A DNA stretch of 64,000 nt from Klebsiella pneumoniae (GTDB lineage: Bacteria; Pseudomonadota; Gammaproteobacteria; Pseudomonadales; UBA5518): positions 1 through 64,000 of the forward strand of contig CAMAXE010000017.1 of the NCBI GenBank assembly GCA_945862145.1, in the 5' to 3' direction. Shown piece by piece: positions 8,625-18,981 of the stretch. How positions within the stretch are numbered: the stretch's first letter is position 1; each line of letters opens with the position of its first letter. The notes below the pieces were generated by a model. It was not told where the DNA came from and searched no databases. It saw nothing but the letters and a program-made list of their open reading frames with translations. The position numbers were made by a program, and so were the translations under genes.

Positions 8625-10681
8625 TAGCCAACGCCTTTAAGGATGTCTGCCGGCATCTGGGCCAGCGGTAAAGTCAGGCTGAACGTGGTGCCAGCGCCCG
8701 GTGCGCTCATCACCTGCACCTCGCCGCCAAGATCACGCACGAACTGCCGCGCCTGGTAGGCGCCTATGCCCATTCCCTTTCCCATCTTGGTGCTCTCGAA
8801 GGGCTTGAACAGGCGGTTGCGCACGAAGTCCGGGTCCATGCCGCTGCCATTGTCCTCGACTTCTATCAGGGCGCTGTCGCCGGAGCGCCTGAGACGTACA
8901 TCGACGTAGCCATCCTCTGCGGTGGCTTCCTGCGCGTTCTTGATGAGGTGGCTCAAGATCATCACTAAGTGATCCCTGTCGCTCAACACACGCAGCCCCG
9001 TATCTTCGATGCGCAGCGCAGGCTTTGGTGTGAGTTGCTGGCATTTGCGTACCGCCTCGAGCAGCACTTCCTGCAGCCCTAGCACGCGGCGCTCGGGGTT
9101 GCTGCGTTGCTGCAGCTTGCCGAGCAGTGCGCTCATACGGGCCACGGAATTCTGAACGGTGTCGATGGCGTCCTCGACGAACGCCGGATTGTCCTTGTGC
9201 TTTGCCGCGTTCTTGACCACCAGTTCCTGCTGGGCGATCAGGTTCTTGAGATCGTGCATGATAAAGGCAGTGAGCTGGTTATAGGTCTCGAATTGCCGTG
9301 CTCGCGCTAACTGCTCGCCGGCCTGATGGCGCGCGATATAGCTCGCGATCTGCCGCGCGGCGGTTTTCAGGATGCTCAGGTCTTCCCAGTCGAGAGCGGC
9401 GAAGCCCAGCGAGCGCTGTAGCCCTACGAAACCTATCAACTCGTCCTCGAGCAGCAGCGGCACGATCACGCCGAGGTCTGGTACCCGGTTTATCCAGCCC
9501 GGCGCAGGCGGCAGGACCGTGTTTGGTGGTGGGCTCACGTTGAGTTCGAAGACCCAGTCCGTGGCGAGCTTGCGGCAGAAAGCTGAATCCGCCGGCTCCC
9601 TGGAGTCCTCCGGCAGTCTCATCCGGCACGGCGCCACGGGCACGAACTCCTCGTCGTAGCGCAGCCACAGCAGGCCCCCGGGGCATTTGTAGAGGTCCGA
9701 CATCAGGCGAACTGCGCGCACGTAGAGTTCATCGCCGTCGCCGCCCCTGGCGCTCATCTCCCTGATCAGTTGCAGCCACTCCTCGCGGTAGTCGTAGCGC
9801 AGCGCAAAAAAGTTCCTGGTGATCTGCCCGCGCAGGCTGTCGCGGAACCGTTGTGACATGGATGCCGTGACGATCAGCAGCACTGCCCCGAAAAACAGCA
9901 TTAACTGCAGCACCACGCCCCAAGAACCGCCCACGCTGCGCAGCGAGAAGCCGATCACCGACACCGTGAACAGGAACAGTCCGGCCGCTGTCAGGCTGGC
10001 GGTGTAGAACACCACGCTGCGCGAGAAGGAAATAGCCTTGGTGACGCGGCTGCGGCTGATGGCGACGCTCAGGAATACCGCGCACATGGCATTTACTCCA
10101 CCACGCGCTGCCCACAGATCGGGGTCCATGTACTCGCGCTCGAGGATCAGCGCATCGGCGAAGAGGTAGAGATCGAAGACGACCGTGACGCCCAGCGCCA
10201 CGCATGAATAACGCAGCAGTGACAGTGATTCGGCGGCGTTGCGGAATACCTGCTCCAGCGCGATCAGCAGGCCCACCGCGATGAACACCCCGCTCCAGGC
10301 ACGCAGTGCGGTGAATTCCATGCCGCTGCTGCCGGCGAGCTGGGGCACCAGCGCAAGCAAAAGCGGTATGCCGAGCGCCATGACCGTCGAGGTGATCGTC
10401 GCAGCCGTTGCGGGCCAGTGCCCGGTCGCCGCGCGTAGCGACCGGGCCAGATACACCAGCAGCCCGAGCACGCGCACAGCTTCGGCTGCCATCAGCAGCG
10501 CCCCCGACAAGGGGTGCACGGTGTTCCATGCGAGCGTGGCCTGCCAGGCGGACAAGGCGAGCACGGCTGCCAATGCGGATGCAGGCTCGAACACTTGTCG
10601 GCGGCGCAGGAAGATGACCGCTGCCGCCACGAGGAAAGCGAGCGATGCTCCACCGTAGAGAAACAGGGCGGTACTCTGCAC
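8624..10681 (-). CDS. prsK: Membrane histidine kinase PrsK (XrtA/PEP-CTERM system)
   Basis: A 685-residue sensor kinase. Residues 1-285 carry about eight hydrophobic helices. A GAF-like domain follows (about 295-450, ending IASYIARHQAGEQL). The dimerisation/phospho-acceptor region contains FIMHDLKNLIAQQE with His476. The ATPase domain follows, with N box HLIKNAQEA, DNGSGM, and KGMGIGAYQARQFVRDLGG. This architecture is that of PrsK, the partner of PrsR encoded immediately downstream. The start is GTG at 10681, 14 bp after the DUF1631 stop. The signal sensed is unknown; the many membrane helices suggest a membrane or envelope cue. No second kinase gene is nearby, so PrsK-to-PrsR phosphotransfer is the simple reading. 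Confidence 0.95.
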   Translation of the reverse strand: MQSTALFLYGGASLAFLVAAAVIFLRRRQVFEPASALAAVLALSAWQATLAWNTVHPLSGALLMAAEAVRVLGLLVYLARSLRAATGHWPATAATITSTVMALGIPLLLALVPQLAGSSGMEFTALRAWSGVFIAVGLLIALEQVFRNAAESLSLLRYSCVALGVTVVFDLYLFADALILEREYMDPDLWAARGGVNAMCAVFLSVAISRSRVTKAISFSRSVVFYTASLTAAGLFLFTVSVIGFSLRSVGGSWGVVLQLMLFFGAVLLIVTASMSQRFRDSLRGQITRNFFALRYDYREEWLQLIREMSARGGDGDELYVRAVRLMSDLYKCPGGLLWLRYDEEFVPVAPCRMRLPEDSREPADSAFCRKLATDWVFELNVSPPPNTVLPPAPGWINRVPDLGVIVPLLLEDELIGFVGLQRSLGFAALDWEDLSILKTAARQIASYIARHQAGEQLARARQFETYNQLTAFIMHDLKNLIAQQELVVKNAAKHKDNPAFVEDAIDTVQNSVARMSALLGKLQQRSNPERRVLGLQEVLLEAVRKCQQLTPKPALRIEDTGLRVLSDRDHLVMILSHLIKNAQEATAEDGYVDVRLRRSGDSALIEVEDNGSGMDPDFVRNRLFKPFESTKMGKGMGIGAYQARQFVRDLGGEVQVMSAPGAGTTFSLTLPLAQMPADILKGVG

Positions 10682-10695
10682 GGCCGTGTTGCCTG

Positions 10696-12939
10696 TTATT
10701 CCCCGGCGAGCCTGCGCAGGTTGGAGGCAATCCGGTCGACCGTGCGGTCAAACAGCGGTGCGTCCTCGACGGGCCGCGCATGCCCCATCTGCATATCGTA
10801 GGCAAAGGCTTTGCGCGGCTTTTCGTAGACCTGCACGCCCATGCGGCTGACGAAAATCAGAGTCTGCGTCTCGTCGATGCGGGTGGCGAGCTTGCAGCGG
10901 CGGCTGACGGCCTGACGCAGATCGTCGTACTCGAACCAGGAGCCGACGGGCACCTCGTCGGCGCGCTTCAGGTACTCGAACATCAGCGCCTCGTACTGTA
11001 CGCGCTGGCGCTCCACCGCCGTCATCTCACGCCAGGCTTTTTCGTCCGGGGAGGGCGCCGGGGTGATTCGGCTGCGCTGTTCGGGGCTGAGAGGCGCGAC
11101 GACCGGCAGCGGATCGGGCGACACGCCTGTCAGCACCCGGTGGATCCCGCGGATCACATCGATGCGTGCCCGGGCATCCTCGGGCGTACTCTGGGTCTGG
11201 TCCAGGCCGACCGAGATCCGATCGTAAAGGCCGGGCAGCAGATGCTCGAGGCGGCGCTTGGAGCGTTCGTCGGTGTGGGGCTGCGCCGACCAGAGCAGGT
11301 CGTCGGCGACCTGCACGGCGGTGCTCCACTCGACGCCATCCTTGCCGTGTTTCAGGTAGACCAGCTGCAGCACCTGCTGCCAGTCCTCGATCAGGAAGGT
11401 GGTGATCTCGGCCGGAAGCTGCTTGGCCTCCAGGCGTTCGTGCAGCACCTGCCGCGACATGTCACGCGCCTTGCTGGTGCGTGCCTCTGCCTGCGCCCGT
11501 TCGCTGATGCGACGCTCAGTCTTGGCGGCACGCTGGTCGCTGCGCTCGATAAACCCGAGCAATGTCGACAGGCTGCGTTCGAAGACGCCCGGGTCCTCGC
11601 CGGAAGCGAGGAGGATCTCATCGACGAGTGCGGTGAGCCGCACGAAGAGCTCGTCCTGCGATTCCTTGTCGGCGGCATCCCAGCCCATGCTGGTGCGCGC
11701 GATCTCGTTGATCAGCTGACGCGCGGGATGTTTGCGATCGCTGAAGAAGCTGCGGTCTTTGAGCGCGACCCGCAGGATCGGCAGCTGCAGCCTGCCAACC
11801 AGCGCTTTGATCTCGGACGGCAGATTGCGGTCATCGAGCACCAGGTCGAAGAACATCGAGATGACATTGATGATGTCCTCGTCGGCTTGCCCCACGCTCA
11901 GGTTGCCGTGGGTCTCGACGATCCCTCTGATGGCCTGGCGTATGTCGAGGGGCGCAGGAGGCTGCCCGGCTGTCATGCCTTGGGACTGTGCTTCGGCAAT
12001 CAGTCCAACCAGCTCCTCACGGCCGATCGGCGTGCCCGACGCGAGCGGTCCCCCTGGCACCGGGACATTGGGTACCTGCACGCCAACATTGCGCAAGCGC
12101 ACCAGCAACTGGGCGAGCTCCCGCATCTGCGGCTCGGAATCCGGTATGTCCTCGAGCCCTGAACCGTGGGCTTCCTGCGTTGGTGAGGCGCGTGGTTTGT
12201 CCGTGACGGCAGCCTCAGGCTTGCGTTTGAGGGATTGGCTTGCGAGCGGCTTGAGGTCTGGTAGCACGCCGTCATCGATCAGCAGCTGGTTGGCGCTCGC
12301 GTAGAGTTCCTCGAGCTGTCGCATCACGTGGCGGTCGAATTGCTTGTAGAGCAGTTTCAGAATCTTGATATCGGCCTGAATCAGATTGCATGACTCGATG
12401 AATGCCCGGGCGATACGCTCGGGATCCAGGGGCATCTCGCGCTCTGCGAAGCTCTGCGAGGCGATGGACTGGATGCGTTCCTGCAGCTGGAACAACTCTT
12501 CCTGCCACTCCATGCGGGCCTTGGAGACCATGTCGATGATGACGACGTCTTTCTCGAGTTCCTCGTTGCCGACGAGTTCAAGGGACTCTGGTGTGCGGGC
12601 AACGGGGGTAGTTTGGGTGTCTGCCGAGCCGCCGGAACGCTGGGCCAGAATGTTGAACCCGGCGCTGAGGCGCCTGCAGAAATCGGGAGCCACGATCGGC
12701 TTTTTGACGCGTATCTCGCGCAATGATTCGAAATACAGGTTTTGGTCGTTGTTGGTCTTGGCGCGGCTCGCCAGGTCGAAAAAGTAATCGTCACAGGAGG
12801 CGAACATGGCCTCGAGCCGCGGGGTCAGGGTGTCTGTCGTGAGGCGCGTCAGATTTTCGAGCCGCACCGCACCCAGACCCCGTGAGGGAGGCGCTGGGGC
12901 CTTGCCGCCCATGCTCTGCTCGCCACTCATTCGTTGCAC
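10696..12939 (-). CDS. DUF1631 family protein
   Basis: A 747-residue, largely helical, charged, soluble protein without signal peptide or membrane helix. The N-terminus (YFFDLASRAKTNNDQNLYFE, near residues 52-71) and the C-terminal segment around 680-735 (LIFVSRMGVQVYEKPRKAF) look like the DUF1631 family of gammaproteobacteria; the latter part is a small beta-rich domain. Function is unknown. The gene is the first of a three-gene minus-strand unit with prsK (14 bp gap) and prsR (coupled), so it may be co-expressed with the PEP-CTERM regulators. The family is also found without prsK, so a dedicated role is only a possibility. The upstream 170 bp to the next gene show no clear promoter. Confidence 0.8.
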   Translation of the reverse strand: MQRMSGEQSMGGKAPAPPSRGLGAVRLENLTRLTTDTLTPRLEAMFASCDDYFFDLASRAKTNNDQNLYFESLREIRVKKPIVAPDFCRRLSAGFNILAQRSGGSADTQTTPVARTPESLELVGNEELEKDVVIIDMVSKARMEWQEELFQLQERIQSIASQSFAEREMPLDPERIARAFIESCNLIQADIKILKLLYKQFDRHVMRQLEELYASANQLLIDDGVLPDLKPLASQSLKRKPEAAVTDKPRASPTQEAHGSGLEDIPDSEPQMRELAQLLVRLRNVGVQVPNVPVPGGPLASGTPIGREELVGLIAEAQSQGMTAGQPPAPLDIRQAIRGIVETHGNLSVGQADEDIINVISMFFDLVLDDRNLPSEIKALVGRLQLPILRVALKDRSFFSDRKHPARQLINEIARTSMGWDAADKESQDELFVRLTALVDEILLASGEDPGVFERSLSTLLGFIERSDQRAAKTERRISERAQAEARTSKARDMSRQVLHERLEAKQLPAEITTFLIEDWQQVLQLVYLKHGKDGVEWSTAVQVADDLLWSAQPHTDERSKRRLEHLLPGLYDRISVGLDQTQSTPEDARARIDVIRGIHRVLTGVSPDPLPVVAPLSPEQRSRITPAPSPDEKAWREMTAVERQRVQYEALMFEYLKRADEVPVGSWFEYDDLRQAVSRRCKLATRIDETQTLIFVSRMGVQVYEKPRKAFAYDMQMGHARPVEDAPLFDRTVDRIASNLRRLAGE

Positions 12940-13108
12940 TTTCCCGCAGTTCAGATGTGTAGTTCACAGCGCATTCGGCCGCTCTGTTTCCGCTCGCCCG
13001 GTGATTGAATCCCCTCGCAGTGCAATTCGCAAGCCTAAGTTCCCGAGCCTCCCTCTCGGGGATGCCAAGGGCGCCCTCTGGTGTAGGGACGGCCCGTGAT
13101 CGACAGGC

Positions 13109-14599
13109 TCAGGGAGCTATTGTTTTGGCTACGACCGGCGACAGGGCACTCAGGTTTCCGGCCGAGTCCTTTGCTGCCATCGAGAAGTCGTAGGTGTCAG
13201 GAGAGAGTCCCGTCACGGTGTAGGTAGTGGTCGTACCGCCGGTCACGGTGATCACCGAACTCACCCCGGTGCCTTCGGCCAGCACATAAATCTCGTAGCC
13301 TGCGATCTCGCTGACTGCGATCGGGCTGCCGTCGGCGCGGGTGGTGGGGATGCTCCAGCTGAGCACCGCAGATTTGGCGGCTGCCGGCGCCGGCGCCGGC
13401 GCCGGCGCGGGGGCTGCAGAGACCGAGACGGTCACAGTGCCGGTGGCGGTGCCACCTTTGCCATCGCTCAGGGTGTACGTGAACGAGTTGGTGCCCGAGA
13501 AACCGGCCGCCGGGGTGTAGGTGGCGGAACCACCGGTGCGGGTCACGGTGCCGTTGGCCGGTGCGGTGTTGGCGGTGACGCTCAAGGTGTCGCCGTTGGC
13601 ATCAGTGTCATTGGCGAGCAGGTTGATGGTGACAGGGTTTGGCGAGACAGTACTCGCACTGTCGGCACCGGCCACGGGAGCTACGTTCGGGGGTGGTGCC
13701 ACCGAGACGGTCACAGTGCCAGTGGCGGTGCCACCGTTACCATCGCTCAGGGTGTAGCCAAACGAGTCGCTGCCCGAGAAACCCGCCGCCGGGGTGTACG
13801 TAGAGGAACCGCCGGCGCGGGTCACGGTGCCGTTGGCCGGTGCGGTGTTGGCGGTGACGCTCAAGGTGTCGCCATTGGCATCAGTGTCATTGGCGAGCAG
13901 GGTGATGGTCACGGGGTTGGGCGAGACAGTGCTGGCGCTGTCGGCGCCGGCCACGGGGGCTACGTTCGGGGGTGGTGCCACCGAGACCGCCACAGTGCCG
14001 GTGGCTGTGCCACCGTTACCATCGCTCAGGGTGTAGTCAAAGGAGTCACTGCCCGAGAAACCCGCCGCCGGGGTGTACGTAGCGGAACCACCGGTGCGGG
14101 TCACGGTACCGTTGGTCGGTGCGGTGTTGGCGGTGACGCTCAAGGTGTCGCCATTGGCATCAGTGTCATTGGCGAGCAGGTTGATGGTGACGGGGTTGGG
14201 TGAGACCGTACTCGCACTGTCGGCACCTGCCAGGGGGGCTGTATTGACCGGCGCCGACACAGTGACCGTGACTTGGGCATTCGCCGTCAGATTCGTGCTG
14301 TCCTTGATCCGGTAGACGAAGGTATCGACACCTGAAAAGCCGGCTTTGGGTGTGTACCTGACTGCCGTGGTAGATCGCGTTACGGAACCGTTGACGGGCC
14401 TCGCGGGGAAGGCACTGGTTGAAAAGGTATTGCCGTCCGGGTCACTGTCGTTTGCCAGGACGGGAATGGTCACGGCCACGCCAGCTGGCGTGGTGGCGGT
14501 GTCAGGGTTGGCAATGGGTGCGGCGGCATTTGCCATGGCGCTGCCTAACAGCAGTCCGGCGGTCGCACATGAGACCAATCCCTTCGTCCAAGCGCGCAT
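13109..14599 (-). CDS. Secreted protein with tandem cadherin/Big_9-like repeats and a C-terminal fibronectin III-like domain
   Basis: The start is ATG 14599, preceded by AAGGGGGA; a TTG 24 bases further out lacks this. The 496-residue product has a signal peptide (about 1-25, ending ANAAA). Four roughly 93-residue repeats follow, each of the type PVAGADSASTVSPNPV, then LLANDTDANGDTLSV, then AAGFSGSDSF and TLSDGNGGTATGT. The first is divergent and the other three nearly identical. Then comes an Ala/Pro linker (about 398-410) and a C-terminal domain beginning VLSWSIPTTRADGSP that resembles FN3. Such repeats form extended, often calcium-binding beta-sandwich rods of surface proteins. No catalytic domain, PEP-CTERM tail or LPXTG is present, so how it is held at the surface is unknown. 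It is a paralogue of the next gene. Confidence 0.85.
   Translation of the reverse strand: MRAWTKGLVSCATAGLLLGSAMANAAAPIANPDTATTPAGVAVTIPVLANDSDPDGNTFSTSAFPARPVNGSVTRSTTAVRYTPKAGFSGVDTFVYRIKDSTNLTANAQVTVTVSAPVNTAPLAGADSASTVSPNPVTINLLANDTDANGDTLSVTANTAPTNGTVTRTGGSATYTPAAGFSGSDSFDYTLSDGNGGTATGTVAVSVAPPPNVAPVAGADSASTVSPNPVTITLLANDTDANGDTLSVTANTAPANGTVTRAGGSSTYTPAAGFSGSDSFGYTLSDGNGGTATGTVTVSVAPPPNVAPVAGADSASTVSPNPVTINLLANDTDANGDTLSVTANTAPANGTVTRTGGSATYTPAAGFSGTNSFTYTLSDGKGGTATGTVTVSVSAAPAPAPAPAPAAAKSAVLSWSIPTTRADGSPIAVSEIAGYEIYVLAEGTGVSSVITVTGGTTTTYTVTGLSPDTYDFSMAAKDSAGNLSALSPVVAKTIAP
13425..14261 (-). repeat. Three direct 279-bp units encoding Big_9-like repeats
   Basis: The same DNA sequence recurs at a period of exactly 279 bp; the segment reading GAGAC[C/G]G-CACAGTG on the plus strand begins at 13425, 13704 and 13983. 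Each unit encodes 93 residues, and the copies differ at few positions. Such near-identity suggests recent duplication or gene conversion. The next copy outward, beginning near 14262, is clearly divergent. Confidence 0.93.
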
Positions 14600-14756
14600 G
14601 ACGCAATCCCCCTTGTCTGCCAAACCCCGAACTCACAGCACATTATCGGCTGCATACCCCATTACGGGAGTCTACTCGCCCGCTAATCGTGGGCAATAGC
14701 ACGAAGGTCCAATCAAGGGGCGGGGTTTGCGGAAGCTTGACGTGCGTCACGCAATT

Positions 14757-14796
14757 AAAAAACCCGCGCCGCCGCCGGGACTGCACCTCGGTGCAG
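14757..14796 (-). terminator. Possible terminator downstream of the 304-residue repeat protein gene
   Basis: Reading the minus strand, a CTGCACC-GA-GGTGCAG-type hairpin (14781-14796) and a short GC-rich stem are followed by six T (14762-14757). The hairpin is not directly joined to the T run, so the call is moderate. Confidence 0.5.
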
Positions 14797-14839
14797 TTGC
14801 ATGCGGTGGACACATTGGACAGATCCAGGAAACTCCCAG

Positions 14840-15754
14840 CTAGCGCGGGATGGTCTTGCTGACGATGGGTGAAAGCTCGCTCAGATTGCCTTGGGCATCC
14901 ATCGCCGCCATCGAGAAATGATACGTGTCGGGCGACAACTCCGCCAAGGTATAAGACGATGTCATGCCATCGGATACCGGTATGACAGCGGTCTTGCCGG
15001 TGCTTTCGGCGATCATGTAGATCTCGTAGCCAGTGATCTCGCTGATGGGAATGGGGCTGCCGTCGGCTCGCGTGCTGGGGATACTCCACGACAAGCTGGC
15101 CGATCCGCTCGGCACAGCCGAGGCGGCTGCAACAGTGACCAACACCCTAGCCCGATCGGTGCCGCCCTTGCCATCGCCCACTTTATAAGTGAAAGCGTCA
15201 TCTCCTGCGAAGCCCGGGGCGGGGGTGTAGGTAATGACGCCGGCTGCCCGAGCCAGCGATCCGTGTCCCGGGGCAGACATACCCATGATCCTGAGTGCGT
15301 CTCCATCAGGGTCACGGTCGTTGGCGAGCACCGGAATGACTGCGCTTGTGTCTGCAGCGGTCGTGGCTCGGTCGGGTGATGCGCGCGGGGCCTCGTTTGA
15401 AGCCGCCCGTATGGTCACGGTCACTGTGGCAGTGCGCCCTATGCCGGTCGCGTCAGTGACTCGGTAGTTGAACTGGTCGGTCCCGGAAAAACCCGCATTG
15501 GGCTTATAGCGCGCAATGTTGCTGCTGCGACTCACGGCCCCGTTGAGGGGGCGGGTTGGAAATCCGGCCAGCGTGAGGACGTCGCCATCGGGGTCGGAGT
15601 CATTGGCAAGTAGGGGGATATCCACGCTCTTGTCTGTCAACGTGGTGACGGCATCGGGATTTGCTATGGGGGCAGCCGCGCTGGCTCCGGCAGCCATCAG
15701 GCCCAGAGCCAGTCCGCTGGCGAGAGACGCAGATACTAATGCGTTGCGTTGCAT
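14840..15754 (-). CDS. Secreted two-repeat Big_9-like protein with C-terminal FN3-like domain
   Basis: A 304-residue paralogue of the neighbouring 496-residue protein. It has a signal peptide (about 1-27, ending AGASAAA), two cadherin-like repeats (about 28-118 and 119-212; IPLLANDSDPDGDVL and VIPVLANDRDPDGDAL are the matching cores), and a C-terminal domain (about 218-304) beginning SLSWSIPSTRADGSP. That domain is nearly the same as the end of the other protein. The two genes are in tandem on the minus strand, 240 bp apart, and look like a duplication followed by expansion of repeats in the downstream copy. The shared C-terminal domain is the best conserved part and probably carries the common function; what it binds is unknown. 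Confidence 0.85.
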   Translation of the reverse strand: MQRNALVSASLASGLALGLMAAGASAAAPIANPDAVTTLTDKSVDIPLLANDSDPDGDVLTLAGFPTRPLNGAVSRSSNIARYKPNAGFSGTDQFNYRVTDATGIGRTATVTVTIRAASNEAPRASPDRATTAADTSAVIPVLANDRDPDGDALRIMGMSAPGHGSLARAAGVITYTPAPGFAGDDAFTYKVGDGKGGTDRARVLVTVAAASAVPSGSASLSWSIPSTRADGSPIPISEITGYEIYMIAESTGKTAVIPVSDGMTSSYTLAELSPDTYHFSMAAMDAQGNLSELSPIVSKTIPR

Positions 15755-15873
15755 GTGCCGAGCTGACGCTCCGGTACGTGGATTTGCCGACGCTTCAGTC
15801 TAGTCCCCGATTGCGCGCAATCAAACTGCGGTTGAAGGGGCGAGGGAGCAAAGCCACATTGACTGCGCCCGGA

Positions 15874-16836
15874 TCATGCGCTCCGCTGCACGGAGCGGCC
15901 CGCGATCTCCCGCAGATTGGCGCCGAACACACCCCCGTCCAGACCTGCCAGGGACTCCAGCGCCAGATAACGGAACTCCTCGGCGCGGGCCCGCGCATAG
16001 TCGAGGGCGCCGGTCACGCGCACTATCCTGAGCACTTCGGGCAGCGCGGACACATCTTTGTGCACGATGGCGGCGCGCACCGTGGCGGCTTGCTCTGGCG
16101 AGCCAGTCGCCAGCGCGCGGATCAGCGGCAGGGTGGACTTACCCTCGGCAAGGTCGTCACCGAGGTTCTTACCCATGAGTTCAGGGTCGCCCTCGTAGTC
16201 GAGGACGTCGTCGATGATCTGGAAGGTGAGCCCCAAATTGAGCCCGAAGCGTCCCATCGCCCGGCACCGAGCTGCATCCGCGCCGGCCAGCAGGGCGGCC
16301 CCCTCGCAGGCCGCCGCAAACATCACCGCGGTCTTCTTGCGGATGACCTCGAGGTACTGCTCTTCGGTGGTTGCGGGGTCTCCTGCCCGCGACAGTTGCT
16401 CCACCTCGCCCTCGGCGATCCGGTTGGTGGTGTCGGCGATCAGGCGCAGGAGCTCGATGTCGCCCAGCCCCACCAGCAGTTGGAAGGCACGCGAATAAAT
16501 GAAATCACCTACCAGGACGGTAGATGCATTGCCGAAGTGGACGTTGGCGCTGGGTCTGCCCCGACGCAGCGCGGAGACATCGACCACATCATCGTGCAGC
16601 AGGGTGGCCGTGTGGAGGAACTCGATCACCGTGGCCAGCTCGATATGCCGCTCGCCGGCGTAGCCCAGGGCCCGCGCGCAGAGCAGGGATAGCAAGGGGC
16701 GCAGGCGCTTGCCTCCACCCTCGACGATGTATTGGCCGATGTTCTCGACCAACCCCACCTCGGAGTGCAGTTGTGCGATGACGAGGCGATCGAGCGCCTC
16801 GAAATCCGGACGGATGGCCGCGCAGGCGTAATTCAT
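15874..16836 (-). CDS. ispB: Polyprenyl diphosphate synthase (octaprenyl type)
   Basis: It builds the polyprenyl tail of ubiquinone from isopentenyl diphosphate. The 320-residue protein has both aspartate-rich motifs of all-trans prenyl synthases: LLHDDVVD (about residues 78-85) and IIDDVLDYEGD (about 205-215), plus the GGGKRLRPLL substrate-binding segment near 40. The start is ATG 16836, since the TTG 21 bases upstream would add residues not usual for the family. It is transcribed divergently from rplU, the arrangement seen in Pseudomonas and E. coli. Chain length (C40 or C45) cannot be decided by eye. It fits the presence of the ubiquinone gene coq7 elsewhere in the window. Confidence 0.95.
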   Translation of the reverse strand: MNYACAAIRPDFEALDRLVIAQLHSEVGLVENIGQYIVEGGGKRLRPLLSLLCARALGYAGERHIELATVIEFLHTATLLHDDVVDVSALRRGRPSANVHFGNASTVLVGDFIYSRAFQLLVGLGDIELLRLIADTTNRIAEGEVEQLSRAGDPATTEEQYLEVIRKKTAVMFAAACEGAALLAGADAARCRAMGRFGLNLGLTFQIIDDVLDYEGDPELMGKNLGDDLAEGKSTLPLIRALATGSPEQAATVRAAIVHKDVSALPEVLRIVRVTGALDYARARAEEFRYLALESLAGLDGGVFGANLREIAGRSVQRSA

Positions 16837-16934
16837 GGTCTGGTGTTGGCCGGTCAACGAAGGCTAGGGCATGCTAGGAACCACCGCCGGGACTGTCAAC
16901 GCGAGCCGGCCAAGAATTCACGCCTTCAGGCCGC

Positions 16935-16964
16935 TTGCCCGCCCCCGCGGCTTTCTCCTACACT
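16935..16964 (+). promoter_or_regulatory. Candidate sigma-70 promoter for rplU-rpmA
   Basis: TTGCCC (16935-16940) and TACACT (16959-16964) are separated by 18 bp. They lie about 130 bp upstream of the rplU start in the ispB/rplU divergent region. I see no clear ribosomal-protein leader structure in the remaining leader. Confidence 0.55.
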
Positions 16965-17092
16965 TCGCGACCCTGAACAAAGCCCTGCGCCAATCCCGCG
17001 AGGGCTGCCCGGACTGCACCGGCGGGACCTCCCGCTCACAAGCCTTTACTGGCAACGCAGAACCGCAGACGGGCCTGGCACGGAGAACAGAC

Positions 17093-17407
17093 ATGTACGC
17101 AGTTATCGAGAGCGGTGGCAAGCAGCACCGCGTCAAGGAGGGCGAAGTCCTCAAGCTCGAGAAGATCGAAGCCGCCGCGGGCGACACCATCAGTTTTGAC
17201 AAGGTCCTGATGGTCGGCGCCGGCGCCGACATCCAGCTGGGTGCCCCCTATCTGGCGGGCAGCACGGTCAAGGCCGAGATCGTCTCGCACGGTCGCCATG
17301 ACAAGATCCGCATCGTCAAGTTCCGGCGCCGCAAGCACTACAAGCGCGAAACCGGCCACCGGCAGTGGTTTACCGAAGTACGTATCACGGGCATCAGTGC
17401 CGGCTGA
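17093..17407 (+). CDS. rplU: 50S ribosomal protein L21
   Basis: A 104-residue component of the large ribosomal subunit. It begins [20 protein letters not shown] and has the basic segment [19 protein letters not shown] (about 77-95), both diagnostic for L21. The longer in-frame extension upstream is not L21-like, so ATG 17093 is the start. rpmA follows after 18 bp, as in most proteobacteria. Confidence 0.98.
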   Translation: MYAVIESGGKQHRVKEGEVLKLEKIEAAAGDTISFDKVLMVGAGADIQLGAPYLAGSTVKAEIVSHGRHDKIRIVKFRRRKHYKRETGHRQWFTEVRITGISAG

Positions 17408-17425
17408 CCGGCAGGGAGTTGAACA

Positions 17426-18953
<1,528 letters not shown>

Positions 18954-18981
18954 ACACCCACACCGCTGGTAAGTACCAGGC

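Noticed and set aside
16871-17092. 74-codon upstream extension of rplU
   Set aside because: L21 begins at [11 protein letters not shown]; the upstream portion contains the promoter region.
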